Shown here in pieces: positions 43,201 through 54,688 of a stretch of 64,000 nt of DNA; the first letter of the stretch is position 1, and each line of letters begins with the position of its first letter. The notes beneath the pieces were generated by a model, which saw nothing but the letters and a program-made list of their open reading frames with translations, was not told the DNA's origin and searched no databases. The position numbers and the translations under genes were made by a program. This DNA comes from Picochlorum sp. 'celeri' (lineage: Eukaryota > Chlorophyta > Trebouxiophyceae), in contig JAACMV010000018.1 in NCBI GenBank assembly GCA_010909725.1, positions 124,001-188,000 on the forward strand, given 5' to 3'.

Positions 43201-46200
43201 CACATTTTGGAAACCCAGTGCTCCAACTGGCTATGCATTTGGAGGGCATGTGATCACCCAAGGAGAGAAGGCACCTTCATTTGAAGTCATGTGTCTAGCT
43301 ATGAACTCTGGTCTAGTTAAACGCCCTGATAAATTCGAATTGCTCTTCTCAAATGATATTATTTGGCTATGGGGGCCTGTCACAACAGAAGGATTCGCAG
43401 CAGTTGGAGTTTTTGTGACAATGGACCCGAATCCCCCGTCAATCGAGGGAACGTGTTGTGTTGCATGCGATGCTCTTGTGAAGGCACCTTTAGGAGAAAG
43501 GATTCGTCTCTGTTCATGCAAAAGTGAAGCAGTGATTTCTAATATTGACAATTCGTTTGGCACATTCCTGCAAAGTCAGAGCTCACACATCTTTCCTGTA
43601 GACCTTAGATTCCCTGTAGGAGTGACAACCTACGGTCTTTTCTCTCGTAATTTAAGTTCGACTCTGGAACATGGAAGATCTATTCCTGATCTGCTGGAGC
43701 AGTCCAGGAAAATCCAGGATCAGTACATTGTATCTCAAAGGAAGCAAAATTTGTCTCAATCCCGCAGTGTGATCTCACCACAGACAATGGACTTTAAAAG
43801 AATTTGGACAGACAATGGATCTTTATCGGCATCGCGTGGCGTTTCTATTTGGAGGCCAATTCCTCCTCCAGGCTATGTGATTCTTGGTGATGCTTTTCAA
43901 AACGGTTTTGAGCCTCCAAAGTTTGTACACGTCCTACGAATGGAAGAGAGTTCACTTATCGCGAAAGAAACAAAGCGCTGTGTTAGGCCATTGAAGCTAC
44001 AGATGATCTGGCACGATGGGAATCCAAAGCACGAGCATGGGCTATCAATTTGGAAACCGGTACCACCTGAGGGCTATACTGCTGCTGGGCACATCGCACA
44101 AATTGGGATGAAAAAGCCCGATGTAGATGTTGTATGCGTCCTGAATGAGATATTGCATATTGCGCCTTCTCCAAGGAAACCTCTTTGGAGTGTAAAAGCG
44201 GCTGACCAGAGCGTGAATCCTCTGAGCGTCTGGCATGCTGATGAACGGACTGGGTGTTTCTGTGTTGATCCTACAGATCACCTAACTCCGCCAGAAATTT
44301 GGGTCTTAAATATGAGTGCATTGGAGCCAAGTGCATCCGATGACTCGGGAAAGACGATAAATGCAGTTGTTCGAGTCAAATCAATACAAACGACATTTCT
44401 TAATACCATTGGGAGCCCTTTGCTCAAATTCAATGTCAGTTCAATTGAGTCAGGTATTCGTGGCTACAGTCAAGAAGTTATTCAATCTTATGGAGGCTTT
44501 CAGCCCTCGTTACACACTTACAATTGTTCCTCGGGACTCTGGGAGCCTGTCATAGAGCCATTTGATGCAATCATAAAAGTTGACTCAAATTTCACCAATC
44601 AGGTAAGTCCTTCATCGGCTAAATTATATTCGTCGCTTTCCATAGAATGGTCTGGTATATTTTGGTTTTTGTTTTGTTTCAGAATTCATCAGGAATCGAC
44701 CCGGGCGTGCATGTTTCAGTGAAGTCATCTACAGAGATGATTATGAGTACTCTTGCTGTGAAGCAGATGCATTCTTTCGTGTCGGCAATTGAGGAAGCGA
44801 CCATAGCTCTTCAGGAAGATGTAGTTAACGATGCGATTTTATCTAACCTTTTCTCAAATGGAAATGGGATTGTCAAATCTCGAATGAGAAACAAACTAGG
44901 TGTACCCGTCAACCTTGAAGTTGAAGAGTTAAGCGGCATGTGCGTCTGATTGTCCCCTTTGTTACTGTCATGCGAAAACTTATGATTCTCTCTTAAACTT
45001 TGCAGAAAATCTTATTGCATAGATGTGGAATCAGATCTCTCAATAGAAAGACCTGTGCCACAAAAACTGGTGAGAGTAGATGATCCAACAGACAAAACGA
45101 ATCTACCACCTGTGCTGCTGCTTGTTGATATTCACAGTGTGGACTGTCCGATCAAGAATACCCGCCTTTATATCACTGTGGAATTGAATGGAAGAGGTGA
45201 TTCCTCATGTCTAAGTCCTAAAACGAGAAGTGCTTTTATTGATGGGGGTGAAATAGTATTTGATGAAAGGCTTGTTCTGTCATTGTCTCAGCAGAATGAA
45301 ACAGTCAGCGAATGTTTGTTTGAAGTGTGGGATGCGTTTTCTAATTACGGTAGAGGGTCCGTATTCGCGAAAGGTTACCTAAAATTGCGGGACATTCAGC
45401 CAAATGGAGGCCATCATACAATCAGTTTGTCCAACAATGATGGTGCAGTTGGTTCACTCACATGCAAGGTGCAGATACAAACCCATGGGATTTCGAACAG
45501 GCGCGATAATGCAGCAACAGATTTTCAGGATGCGGGTAAAATGGCCATCAATATTCCATCTGCAAAAGATTCGAAAGATATCTGGAGAATCATTCCTGAC
45601 TTTTCAGAAAGTTTTGAGCAGAACCCAGCTGAATCAAAAAGCAGTGCATCAGTCACTTCCATTCAGTTCGGAAATGATCTCATTGTCATAGAAAGCGCCG
45701 CAAGACAAGGCTCTTGGAGTGAAATAATTCGGTCTAATTGCAAATTCCGAAATCAAACTGGCCTGCAGGTATCCTTGGAGTTGGTGTTCGAGAAAAGCCA
45801 GGACACAAAATCTTTGGGAATTGTGCAGCCTGGAAAATCTTTGCCTTTGCCATTATATTGGGATAGACCTGATGTATTACTCTCTGTAGTACCTGCATCT
45901 GATAGTAGTTATAGCTGCATCGTCAACCAGCAAGGCACAGGCATCTCTCTCTTTGAAATACAGGATGGATGGACAACCTTCATGGAGTGTAGGCCTATTG
46001 ATCAGAAGGGTGATTCGACATATTTTAGTGCTTATGCATATTCCAAATCGTTACCTAGATCTCAGAGAAACGATTGGGAAGTAGTTCTCAACCCTCCTCT
46101 CGTTCTCCGAAACCATGTTCCTGTGCCCCTTCATGTGCAGGTGGAGCAAGGAATTGGAGCAGGAAGGCCTCCTTCATTCTCAGGACTCGTGGAAACTGGA

Positions 46201-49200
46201 GCAAATATACCTATTTATAATGCAGACATCATGGATCAAATTTCATTGAAATTTGAGTCAGAGGAGTATATTTGGCTTGAGAAGGGCCCAGTTCCAGTGG
46301 CAGGTGCGAAATGCTCATCCATAAGAGATTCTGCTAGACTTTCTCGGCCTGGGCAAGAGATACCTACTGAAATCTTCATCGGTAGAACATCTGTGTTTGG
46401 CAATAGGTCTTCAAGTGATGATTCTTCTATTGTCCTAACGCTATTCTCTCCTTTATGGATATTAAACAAAACCAGTTGGGAGATTAGACTGGCTTTACTT
46501 CCGACTCTGAATCTTGCAAAGAAGCCCCGGACAGACTCCAACCTCGCTCAGAAATTTGGTGAAACATCCACGTTTGGATCATTTGTTGCGGCTTCAGATG
46601 AGATCGACACTGATCAAGTATCTAATGCCAGAGCAGTGTCGCCAGGGTCTGTAGAACTTCTGAGTTTCCCTGCAGCCTCTCTGCAAGAGTCTTCTGCTGA
46701 ATCTCCATATGCAATACGAATGAAGGTTCAAGGATCTGGGTGGACGGAACCAATCCTCTTTGATGAGGAGTTTGCAAAGAAACACGGTTTTGCTGCAGTT
46801 TCATCGAGACCCATGCTGCTATTTTCAGACTCTCGAGCTCACTCAACAGCATATGGATCAGTTGTTCGATTAGAGATGAGCGAGTTCAAGGAATCCCGGA
46901 TTTTGCATATTGACACACATATGTTAATTCAAAACAGATCTTCGGTCGATTTCGAAGGGTTCCAGTGCCGATTGAAAGATCAATCTGCATCAGTTATGGC
47001 ACAAAAATCAGGAGTAATTGTTCCAGAAGGTGGCGAGTTAAAGCAAACGCCTGGCAGCTCAGTCTCATCTAATGCTATTCAAACTGATAATCCAATCGCA
47101 GGAAAATCATTCGTGAAGATGTCGGATGAATCTTTTGATGAAATTATGCATTCAAAGGCCCTTTTTGACCTACCTGCTGATTGCATGTGTAGGCCAGTCA
47201 ACTTTATCAGGGGACTATATTTCCATGCTGTCTGTTTGAGGCAAAAATCTCCTGACACTGCTGAAAATATTGGAATCTGGAGTAGACCGGTGGTTTTCGA
47301 TGACTCGGGTGAAGGCACAAAGTTTGTGCTAGTTCCCGTTTTGCAAAACAATATGCTGGAAGGCCACAAAATGATTCGGTTGCGCTTCACTATTCGAGGG
47401 CCTGGTCTCACGATGATCACAATAGAAACTGCAGATTGTTATCCTCCTTACGTATTGGAAAATAGGACAGACTTGCATTTACAATACGTGCAACCTGGGT
47501 GCAATGATGCACCAGTATATGATTTGCCTGGCTACACTGCAGTGGGTTTTGTGCCAGACTTCTCCACACCTGGTGAAAAGGTTAGAGTCGAACTTTTTAG
47601 CGAATCTTTCAAGTCTTACTCAAAGATAGTCGAGTTAGATGAGGATAACGATGGTGAAGTTGAAGAATTAAGCGTTTCCAGCACCAAGTCATGCCTCGTC
47701 AAGACATCTTATGAAAATGCTAGTGTCCTCACTCCGCTAGGTGACAAGGCAATGTCTGGTGATTCAACTGGATACTCAATTGGGCGTGGAAGTGTGGAAA
47801 AGGTGGTGCGAATCGCTTCAGCTAAAATAGAACTTCTAAGAATGCCACAAAAAAGCTCGGTAGCCCTCAACGAAATATTCTTCTCCTTGGACATCCCAGG
47901 CCTCTCAGTATCTATAATTGATGCGTATCCAAGAGAAATATCTCTTATTACCGTATTGGGCATTAACCTGAAATTTGATCGCCTTCTAATGCCGAACGGT
48001 ATTGGATCGCAGATTGGATTTGTGGCAAATTCTCTGCAAGTTGACAACCAAATGCCAGGCACCCTCCTCCCTGTTGCTCTTTGCAGGGCTCTGGCATCTA
48101 AGAGTTCAATGCCCTTTATTGAATGCCGATACTGTACATTCTCGTCACGAACTAGAGCAGGCGTCTTGCTTCCATTCATTGGGTGTCGGATGCCGAATAA
48201 AATTCAGCTGGCGATTGAGGAGAGCTTGATCTGGCGACTCTACGGTGTGTATGAATCAATAGTAAGCCTTCTACCATCACATGAAGAATCTGAAAAGACG
48301 ACAACTGCTGCTGCCGATGCATTTGTTCGACTTCGGTTGCTGTCTGTTAGCAGGACAGATTTGTCTGTGAGCTTCCAAAACAATCCACAATCGAGACCGT
48401 TGAGCATCCATGACTCATCTCTGGGGATGATACTCGACCTTGCTGCTTTCAAAGGAGCTAATCTAAGTCTGAAAGGTTTCGAGTTACAACAGCTGAATCT
48501 CAGCCAGTCATCTCTGACCCAGCGGATCATCGAGGTATGTTTCCATGGAAATGTATGCATTTAATTTACTGTCTTCATCTGCGACATCTGTACATGCAGA
48601 GAATCAGAAGTGATCTAATTGGAGCTGCATTTTCATTGATAAGCACGTTTGGTCTTGTGGGGGGAGCATCTCGTCTCATTGGCTTCCTCGGTGCAAAAGT
48701 GGCCAAGTTTGCAGACTCTGGCTCTGGAAGAAAACACAATTTGTCCGCACCTTCAGAAACAACTCAGCCCAAACAAGCTATCGAGTCGAGCGATTCTTTG
48801 AAAACTTCTATGATCAAAGGTTTCAAGGGTTTGGTAAGCAAGCCTGTGGAAGGAGCCAAGAAAGATGGCTTTGAAGGAGCATTCAAAGGTATGGCCAAAG
48901 GCGTTGTAGGAGTCTTTGCAAACCCGATGAGCACAATGCTTGCAACCTCCTCAGAAGGCTATAACTCAAACTTTGCAAAAGATAGGGCATCTGTCTTGGT
49001 TTTGGAGAGAAAGAGACTGCCTAGGGTGATTAGTACAAGTGGAAGAATAACACCCATGACCAGGCGAGGAACAGACAGAGAGTCAGTACTGGAAGCACTT
49101 GGCCAATCATTCTTATGGGCAACCTGGATAGCGGATCCACTTGTAGACAACATGCCTCTAGAGAGCTACGAAGAGCACTTTGTCTTGCCTAATGGATACG

Positions 49201-50324
49201 TTCTGCTGTTTACAAGTTCAAGTATCCTTCATATACATTCGCCGTACTTTGCTGAATTGGACGGCGCTGCAGAGATTGGAACTTTGCCAGCTATAGAAAT
49301 TCCTCCAGGAAACATCAAATGGCGCATAATTTGGGAGGATCTTTTGGCTATGGAGCTCCGCTGGAGCGATCCAACATTGCAACCTGATAAACTTGTCATG
49401 CATAGGAAGGGAAACTTGCAGTCAGAACACAGCAGGCAGCAACCTCAGGAGCTATCAAGAGACATTATGTGCTTCCCCAAGACACCTCAGGCGTCTCAAA
49501 TCAAGTTCATCGCGAGCAAATTGCTGTCAAAATACTATCAGGACCCACAGAGGCAGGATCACAGATGGGCAATGAGGCATCAGGCAAGGGCAGCTCTGCC
49601 CCAAGACAAGGCAGTTGAGGATTTCCCGCTTCAGATGCCATGCACAGCATTCGAAAAATCCTGGCAAACAAATCCAAGGCGATCTCCTGTCGTGCACTTT
49701 TGGAATCCCGTGCCTCCACCGGGCTATAAACCTGTTGGGAGTGTGGCAACCTTGGGACCTGAGCAGCCAGTAGCACCTGTGCCATGCTTCAGAGACGATA
49801 TCACACTCCGAGGAAGGCAAATACTGGCGACAGATCGTCCTCATGTTGCCTTTCCAGAGGAATATTCTTTGATTTGGAGATTCAATGGTGAGAGACCAGT
49901 CACCATGTGGATGCCAGTGCCTCCCAAAGGGTACAAAGCTATGGGAGCCATCATTCTAAATTCAGCGACGACTCCATCATTGGACGACTACGTTTGTTTA
50001 CGAGAAGATTTGGTGTCGGAAACCTCGATATTTGATTCGCCTATATGGACATACGACCCAGACGCCATCCAAGCAGAACTGCAAACATCTTCGCACACAA
50101 CAGCAAAGGCATCACTCAGCAAATCCTTCAAATCACTCAAACTGGGAAACAATCAGCAGCAGAGTACTCAACAAGCTGCGCCGAAACATATGTCAGATAA
50201 ATGGAAAGTATCTGTATGGCAAGTAGACAATGGTAGATGTATGACACTGTTGGTTGTCCGTGGTCTAAAGAAACCACCCACAAAGCTGTCATTCACTCTT
50301 ACAGGAGTGGATTTCAAAACATAA
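37256..50324 (+). CDS. VPS13: VPS13 bridge-like lipid transfer protein
   Basis: Five exons: 37256-42197, 42264-44602, 44683-44939, 45006-48534 and 48600-50324. Introns are 64-80 nt; phases 1, 0, 2, 0 are all consistent. The total is about 4,263 residues. The N-terminus is a chorein domain (MFEAQIVYYLNEYLG...LKVSIYAGDVVLRNLRLK) opening the lipid-transfer groove. A PH-like segment lies near 830-940. Four Vps62/DUF946-type motifs (FWKPSAPTGY, LWGPVTTEGF, IWRPIPPPGY, IWKPVPPEGY) lie at ~1961-2270, and a C2-like domain at ~2548-2671. The VAB/SHR-binding region is at ~3000-3450 (DCYPPYVLENRTDLHLQYV). Two more Vps62 motifs (FWNPVPPPGY, MWMPVPPKGY) are near 4056 and 4124. The PH, C2 and Vps62 additions are as in plant VPS13s. 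It moves bulk phospholipid at membrane contact sites. Confidence 0.92.
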
Positions 50325-50348
50325 TGCATGATACATATATATATATAT
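50325..50348. other. 24-bp convergent gap with (AT)n
   Basis: The VPS13 and SOD stop codons are separated by only 24 bp, mostly an AT dinucleotide run, so both transcripts must terminate inside or beyond the other gene. Confidence 0.8.
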
Positions 50349-51196
50349 TTAAGAAGATGCATGTTTCAATCGATCAGCGACATTGTTCCAATTGACGACC
50401 TTCCAAATTTCCTTGAGATAATCTGGTCGAACGTTCTTGTATTGAAGATACTGCATACATTGAAATCAATTGCGAATGATAACCAGTACGATAGTAGACA
50501 AGAAATACATAAATCCAACGTACGTATGCATGCTCCCACACATCAATGCCCAACAACGGAATCAATCCTGTTGTTGCCTGCAGTGGATCTTGGTTGGCTG
50601 TTGTTGCCACAACCAACTTGTCACTCTCCGTATTATATCCCAACCAACCCCATCCAGACCCCTGGACAGCGGCTGTCTTTCCATTAAACTTGCTGATCAT
50701 CGTATCCAAGGATCCAAAGTCCCTTTCAATCATATCCAGCAACTTCCCCTGAGGGGGCTCTGAGCTCCCAGGAGGACACAGCATTTCCCAAAACATGGAA
50801 TGATTCAAATGCCCTGCGCCCATGGATGCATTCCATCAATCAGAAACAACAGTATAATATATACTACTGCACCGCACCTCCTCCATTAAATTTGATCGCA
50901 GACTGCAGAGCAATCATCTTGTTCACATCCCCAGCATGCTCTGCCTCTGCAAGCTGCTCCAAAAAACTGTTCAAATTCGTCACATACGTCTGATGATGTT
51001 TCTTATGATGCAGTTCCATAATCTCTGGAATAATCACTGGATTCAATGCACTGTAATCATAGGGAAGATCAGGCAGCGTTGCCTTGCCTCTGCTCCCTTG
51101 GAGCGTGCTGCTGCTACTGCCAGCGATGACAGATGCCTGCTCTGGCAACACACCCACCATTCGCTTGATCGTTGACAAAGAGCTTCGACGAGCCAT
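50349..51196 (-). CDS. MSD1: Mitochondrial manganese superoxide dismutase
   Basis: Three exons on the minus strand, 50878-51196, 50524-50813 and 50349-50450, with introns of 64 and 73 nt in phases 1 and 0, give 236 residues. Residues 1-38 form an Arg/Ser-rich presequence ([15 protein letters not shown]). The mature part has all four metal ligands: the His in ELHHKKHH, the His in [12 protein letters not shown] (created by the first splice), and Asp and His in [13 protein letters not shown] (created by the second splice). GSGWGWL and ATTANQDPL are Mn-type rather than Fe-type markers. It detoxifies superoxide in the mitochondrial matrix. The RavA-like gene is divergent, with only 227 bp between the starts. 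Confidence 0.95.
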
Positions 51197-51263
51197 TCTG
51201 ATCTGTGTCTATTGAATTAATGACCCTAAGGAAGATTTAAATATGCACGGATCGCAAGGGATC

Positions 51264-51271
51264 AAACCCTA
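51264..51271 (+). promoter_or_regulatory. Telo-box-like AAACCCTA in SOD/RavA promoter
   Basis: AAACCCTA in the 227-bp divergent promoter, 68 bp from the SOD start. In land plants this motif is a promoter element of many ribosomal and growth genes; activity here is unproven. Confidence 0.35.
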
Positions 51272-51423
51272 CCATGACGCTGGAAAGCGTCCAATGCTGG
51301 AATCTTCCGTAATTAAATAGATTAAATAAACACGACCTCATCCTGACTGTGGATCAGCAGTCGTCAATTCCCAACCATTACTCGTATTTTTATGTAGTAA
51401 TTTGTTATTACGGATATAGCACA

Positions 51424-53393
51424 ATGCATAGAATATCCTGTATTGTTCATGACCATTCTCTGCTCTTTTGCAGCACAAGTTCTGGTGGAGGACAGGCCTA
51501 CTCTTCCTCAGCAACAGGACTCTGGCCAGGGAGCTCAGGGAGCCTGGTACCACAGCAGAAACACTCGATAGGAATCAGGAAATGCTCCTCTGGAAAGCCG
51601 TTAGCAAGCCATCATAGTAGGGGTGTATTGTCTGTTTCAAAGGGACAGACTGGGTCTCGCCTGTGCGCTGCGGACAAGGATTCGTCATCATATGCCCAGA
51701 GAGAGACTGATTTGAACATGAAATTAGATTCGTTGAAAGCTGAGACGAAATCATCCTTTGCCGAGACGGTGGAGAGGGTGAAGGCAATGGCCCAGAAAGA
51801 GCAGGGTGGGTCAGAGGGTACTGATGTGTCTAGTACTGCGCCTTTGCAGGCGAGACTGAGCGTTGCTATAGAAGAACTAACCTCTGGATTGATTGAAAGG
51901 GATACAGAGGTGAGATTGCTTTTGCTTGCAGCATTGTCCCAAGAGCATGTGTTGTATTTAGGTCCTCCTGGAACAGCAAAGTCAGAGTTGGGAAGACGGT
52001 TGAGTAAACTATGCGGTGGTTCCTACTTTGAAAGGCTATTGACACGATTTTCTGTCCCAGAAGAACTTTTCGGTCCTCTGTCGATGCGTGCCCTTGAGAA
52101 TGACGAGTATGTGAGGCAGGTGGATGGATATCTTCCTACAGCTGATGTGGCGTTTGTGGATGAAATTTTCAAGGCAAACTCTGCTATTTTAAACACATTG
52201 CTGACAATATTAAATGAGAGATTATTTGATAATGGGTCTAGGAGAACACGTGTTCCTTTATTGTGTCTCGTCGGAGCATCCAACGAGCTTCCTGAGAGCG
52301 AGGAACTGGATGCGCTCTATGATCGCTTCCTCATCAGGCGTCAAGTGGGCCAAGTGTCTCCTGCTGGGCTGATGGATATGTTGACGACCCGCAAAGGAAA
52401 GTGGCAGACAAATTCACTCCGTCATCCTGGGGTATCCATGTCAGATAGCGGTGACTGGGAGGATGGTGATGCTCCATTGTTGACTGTAGAAGATTTTGAA
52501 ACAACACGGCAGCGTGCAGAGGAAGAGGTTCACGTGCCTGCAGAGGTCCTTAATATCGTCGCTGATCTGCGTCAATATCTTCAAGATAAATGCGAACCTC
52601 CTGTGTATGTGTCTGATAGAAGGCTTGTGAAATCTGTTGCATTGTTACAGGTTGCAGCATTCTCATCTGGAAGGACCTATGTCACCCCAAAGGACTGCAT
52701 GCTGCTGCAACACGTGTTATGGCAAAAACCAGAGGAATCAGAAAAGATTTATGAGTGGTTGTTACAAGCGTTAACGCAGGATGATGGTATGCAGCAAATG
52801 CAGTATTTATTATCTGGCATGTTTGGTAGGGCATGCAAGTCATTGAATAAGCCAGATCAGGTGGCTGGTGTCGTGGATGAGGTGAAGCAATTGCGCCAGA
52901 CACTGGAAGATAAACTGATGGATATTTATAAGAAACAGTTTGGACGGGAATCTGGAAACGAAAATGTATGGATCAGTCCAGAGGAAGTGGATGCTTTGGA
53001 TACAGCCTTGTCTCCAAAGATGGACAAGACCAGGGATGAGGTTGAACGGCTCTTGTACGAGGTCGTCACGCTCGAGGTACGATTGTATACTACTACTTCT
53101 TTACGTGTTACATAGTTATATAGTCATGCTGATGATAGCACCGGTGTGGGTTTGGTATACGCAGAGAGCTCTAGAGCACGGTGCTGGCCCAGTAGAACTT
53201 GCCCAGCTCTTACCACAACAATGGGCAGCATTTTTACGATGAACAACAACAAATAACAGTTACCATGTCTGTTCAGGTTGCCCTGTCACAAAGCACGGAG
53301 CCGGTCGTTCTCGCCGAGCTCATGCCCCGTCATTGGTCAGATTTTGTTAGAAATGCACCATTAGAACAAGTCCAGCCACTGGGACTGAAATAA
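51424..53393 (+). CDS. MoxR/RavA-type AAA+ ATPase, plastid-like
   Basis: Main exon 51424-53076, then terminal exon B 53277-53393 (phase 0), giving 589 residues. Alternative terminal exon A is at 53165-53242. The start is uncertain. The pyrimidine tract ending TTTTGCAG at ~51472 looks like an acceptor, and an upstream mini-exon ATG at 51274 would also splice in frame. After a Ser-rich presequence, the MoxR AAA+ core shows Walker A GPPGTAKSELG, RFSVPEELFGPLS, Walker B VAFVDEIFKAN, sensor-1 GASNELPE and arginine-finger region ALYDRFLIR. The C-terminal region (LARA-like) ends EVVTLE|VALSQSTEPVVLAEL. RavA ATPases act as chaperones in metal or redox enzyme maturation; plant homologues are plastid-predicted and uncharacterised. 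Confidence 0.83.
53165..53242 (+). CDS. Alternative terminal exon A of the RavA-like gene
   Basis: It lies inside the 200-nt intron before exon B. It has its own acceptor (GTATACGCAG), is read in phase 0 after ...VVTLE, and encodes RALEHGAGPVELAQLLPQQW then AAFLR and a stop. Exon B encodes the equivalent VALSQSTEPVVLAELMPRHW then SDFVR plus 13 more residues. Eleven of 25 aligned residues are identical, so A and B look like an old exon duplication. Confidence 0.65.
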   Translation, partial: RALEHGAGPVELAQLLPQQWAAFLR

Positions 53394-53408
53394 GAAAAAA
53401 AAAAACAC

Positions 53409-54179
53409 TCATCGACTCCTCAGAGATTTGAAAATCTCAATCATATCATTCATTCCACCAGGTGTAATATTCCCTTTACCAGTAGGCTCCAATTCAATCT
53501 CCATATCTTCCAACATGGGCGGTGCAGAGAGCAGCTCACCGTTTCTATTCCTCCGCACTGGAGCATTTGGAGGCATGACAGTATCCCAGGATAGCCCATT
53601 CCCATCGGCAACTTTCGGGAATCCAATCACTCGACCACCTTTGAAGCCTTTAATACTTGAGCGAAGCTCATTCACACTAATCCCACCAATTTCAGTCACC
53701 TTGACTGACTGAATATCCTTCAGGTTGCCCACAAACACTCTCTGGACATCCCCTTGAGCATCCATGTATTCATTAAAGGTATCCCCACGCACATCCACAA
53801 TATACAAACCGATAGAAGGATCCTCTGTATCATAATAAATATTTCCTGCCTTGTCGAAAATAAAAAGACGTCCCGCCTCATCCTGCGCAGCAGCAACAAC
53901 ATTGCCTCCCTTGGTTTTCAGCAGGGCAACCCCATTCCTCTTGTCCACTGCCACAATGGGAGCTCCGGCACGCAGTGCAGTATACCACAGCGCAGTACCA
54001 CCAACCATGATTGCCAATATATTACGTCGAGGTATATTCTGCATGGCATTCTCTGGAGCCATATCAATTGGGGGAGGTGGAGGAGGAGGTGGTGGTGGAG
54101 GTGGCATGTTTGGAGGAGGAGCCCGAGGCAATCCGGCCCTCCCATTCCTCTCCGTCTGCTGTCTTTGACTCCTCGCCAT
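53409..54179 (-). CDS. Unrecognised membrane protein with polyproline run
   Basis: 256 residues from the ATG at 54177-54179, the first Met that avoids a probable acceptor upstream (TTCTCTATGCAG near 54246). The frame is open to 54308, so an extra 5' exon is possible. The N-terminus is basic (MARSQRQQTERNGR), then a run of twelve Pro, one hydrophobic helix (ILAIMVGGTALWYTAL), and a ~190-residue soluble region of beta-strand character (IVAVDKRNGVALLKTKGGNVV, GRLFIFDKAGNIYYD, YIVDVRGDTFNEYMD). I recognise no family. The repeated D-x-x-G turns suggest a small beta-propeller-like or sandwich fold. The stop is 15 bp from the RavA-like stop. Confidence 0.7.
   Translation of the reverse strand: MARSQRQQTERNGRAGLPRAPPPNMPPPPPPPPPPPPIDMAPENAMQNIPRRNILAIMVGGTALWYTALRAGAPIVAVDKRNGVALLKTKGGNVVAAAQDEAGRLFIFDKAGNIYYDTEDPSIGLYIVDVRGDTFNEYMDAQGDVQRVFVGNLKDIQSVKVTEIGGISVNELRSSIKGFKGGRVIGFPKVADGNGLSWDTVMPPNAPVRRNRNGELLSAPPMLEDMEIELEPTGKGNITPGGMNDMIEIFKSLRSR
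54066..54106 (-). repeat. Polyproline microsatellite (GGN)n
   Basis: GGA/GGT triplets on the plus strand encode about twelve consecutive Pro on the minus strand; a likely length-variable coding microsatellite. Confidence 0.8.
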
Positions 54180-54688
54180 GGTACGTATATATTGGCCCCT
54201 CGACGATCGGCCATTCCTGCACTGTCCAAGTTCCAGACGGCTGCATAGAGAAGACAACAGAAGAGTAAGAAAAAAGTCACGACACGACAACCAACAGCAT
54301 TCAAGCACCCATACCTCATATCTATTACACTACTACCCATTTTATAATCCTAATAATACTATAGTCTAGCCTGTATGCTCCTTAGATGCCAGAATAATTG
54401 ATCGACTTGATTCCTCCTCGTTCTCAGTTTCATGCACAGGCAACTGTGTTTGCCTTTTTATTCAGCAGCTAACACACCAATCCGACAAGCACAAATCCGA
54501 TTTTTTCTGATATATAAATTACTTTTTCTGAGAAAAACATCATGAAATAGGACCCATCTCACATCGTCGTCTAGATCTCTTAAGCAAGAGATCTCCCTAT
54601 TTGATACATTCGATACCCATCTGATTATCACACAGATACGCAAGATACGACCCACATTATTGCAAAAAACATAGAAATCGGATATCCC
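54180..54688. other. Divergent promoter region, unknown gene / FKBP20-2
   Basis: 509 bp. It contains a 9-bp-arm inverted repeat, AGATCTCTT-AAGC-AAGAGATCT, at 54573-54594, 95 bp before the FKBP20-2 start. The part near 54180-54308 may hold the 5' exon end of the minus-strand gene. Confidence 0.5.

Noticed and set aside
51274..51308. Possible first exon of the RavA-like gene (ATGACGCTGG..., donor GTAATT)
   Set aside because: It would splice in phase to the TTTTGCAG acceptor, but the donor is weak and no homology supports it; kept only as an alternative start.
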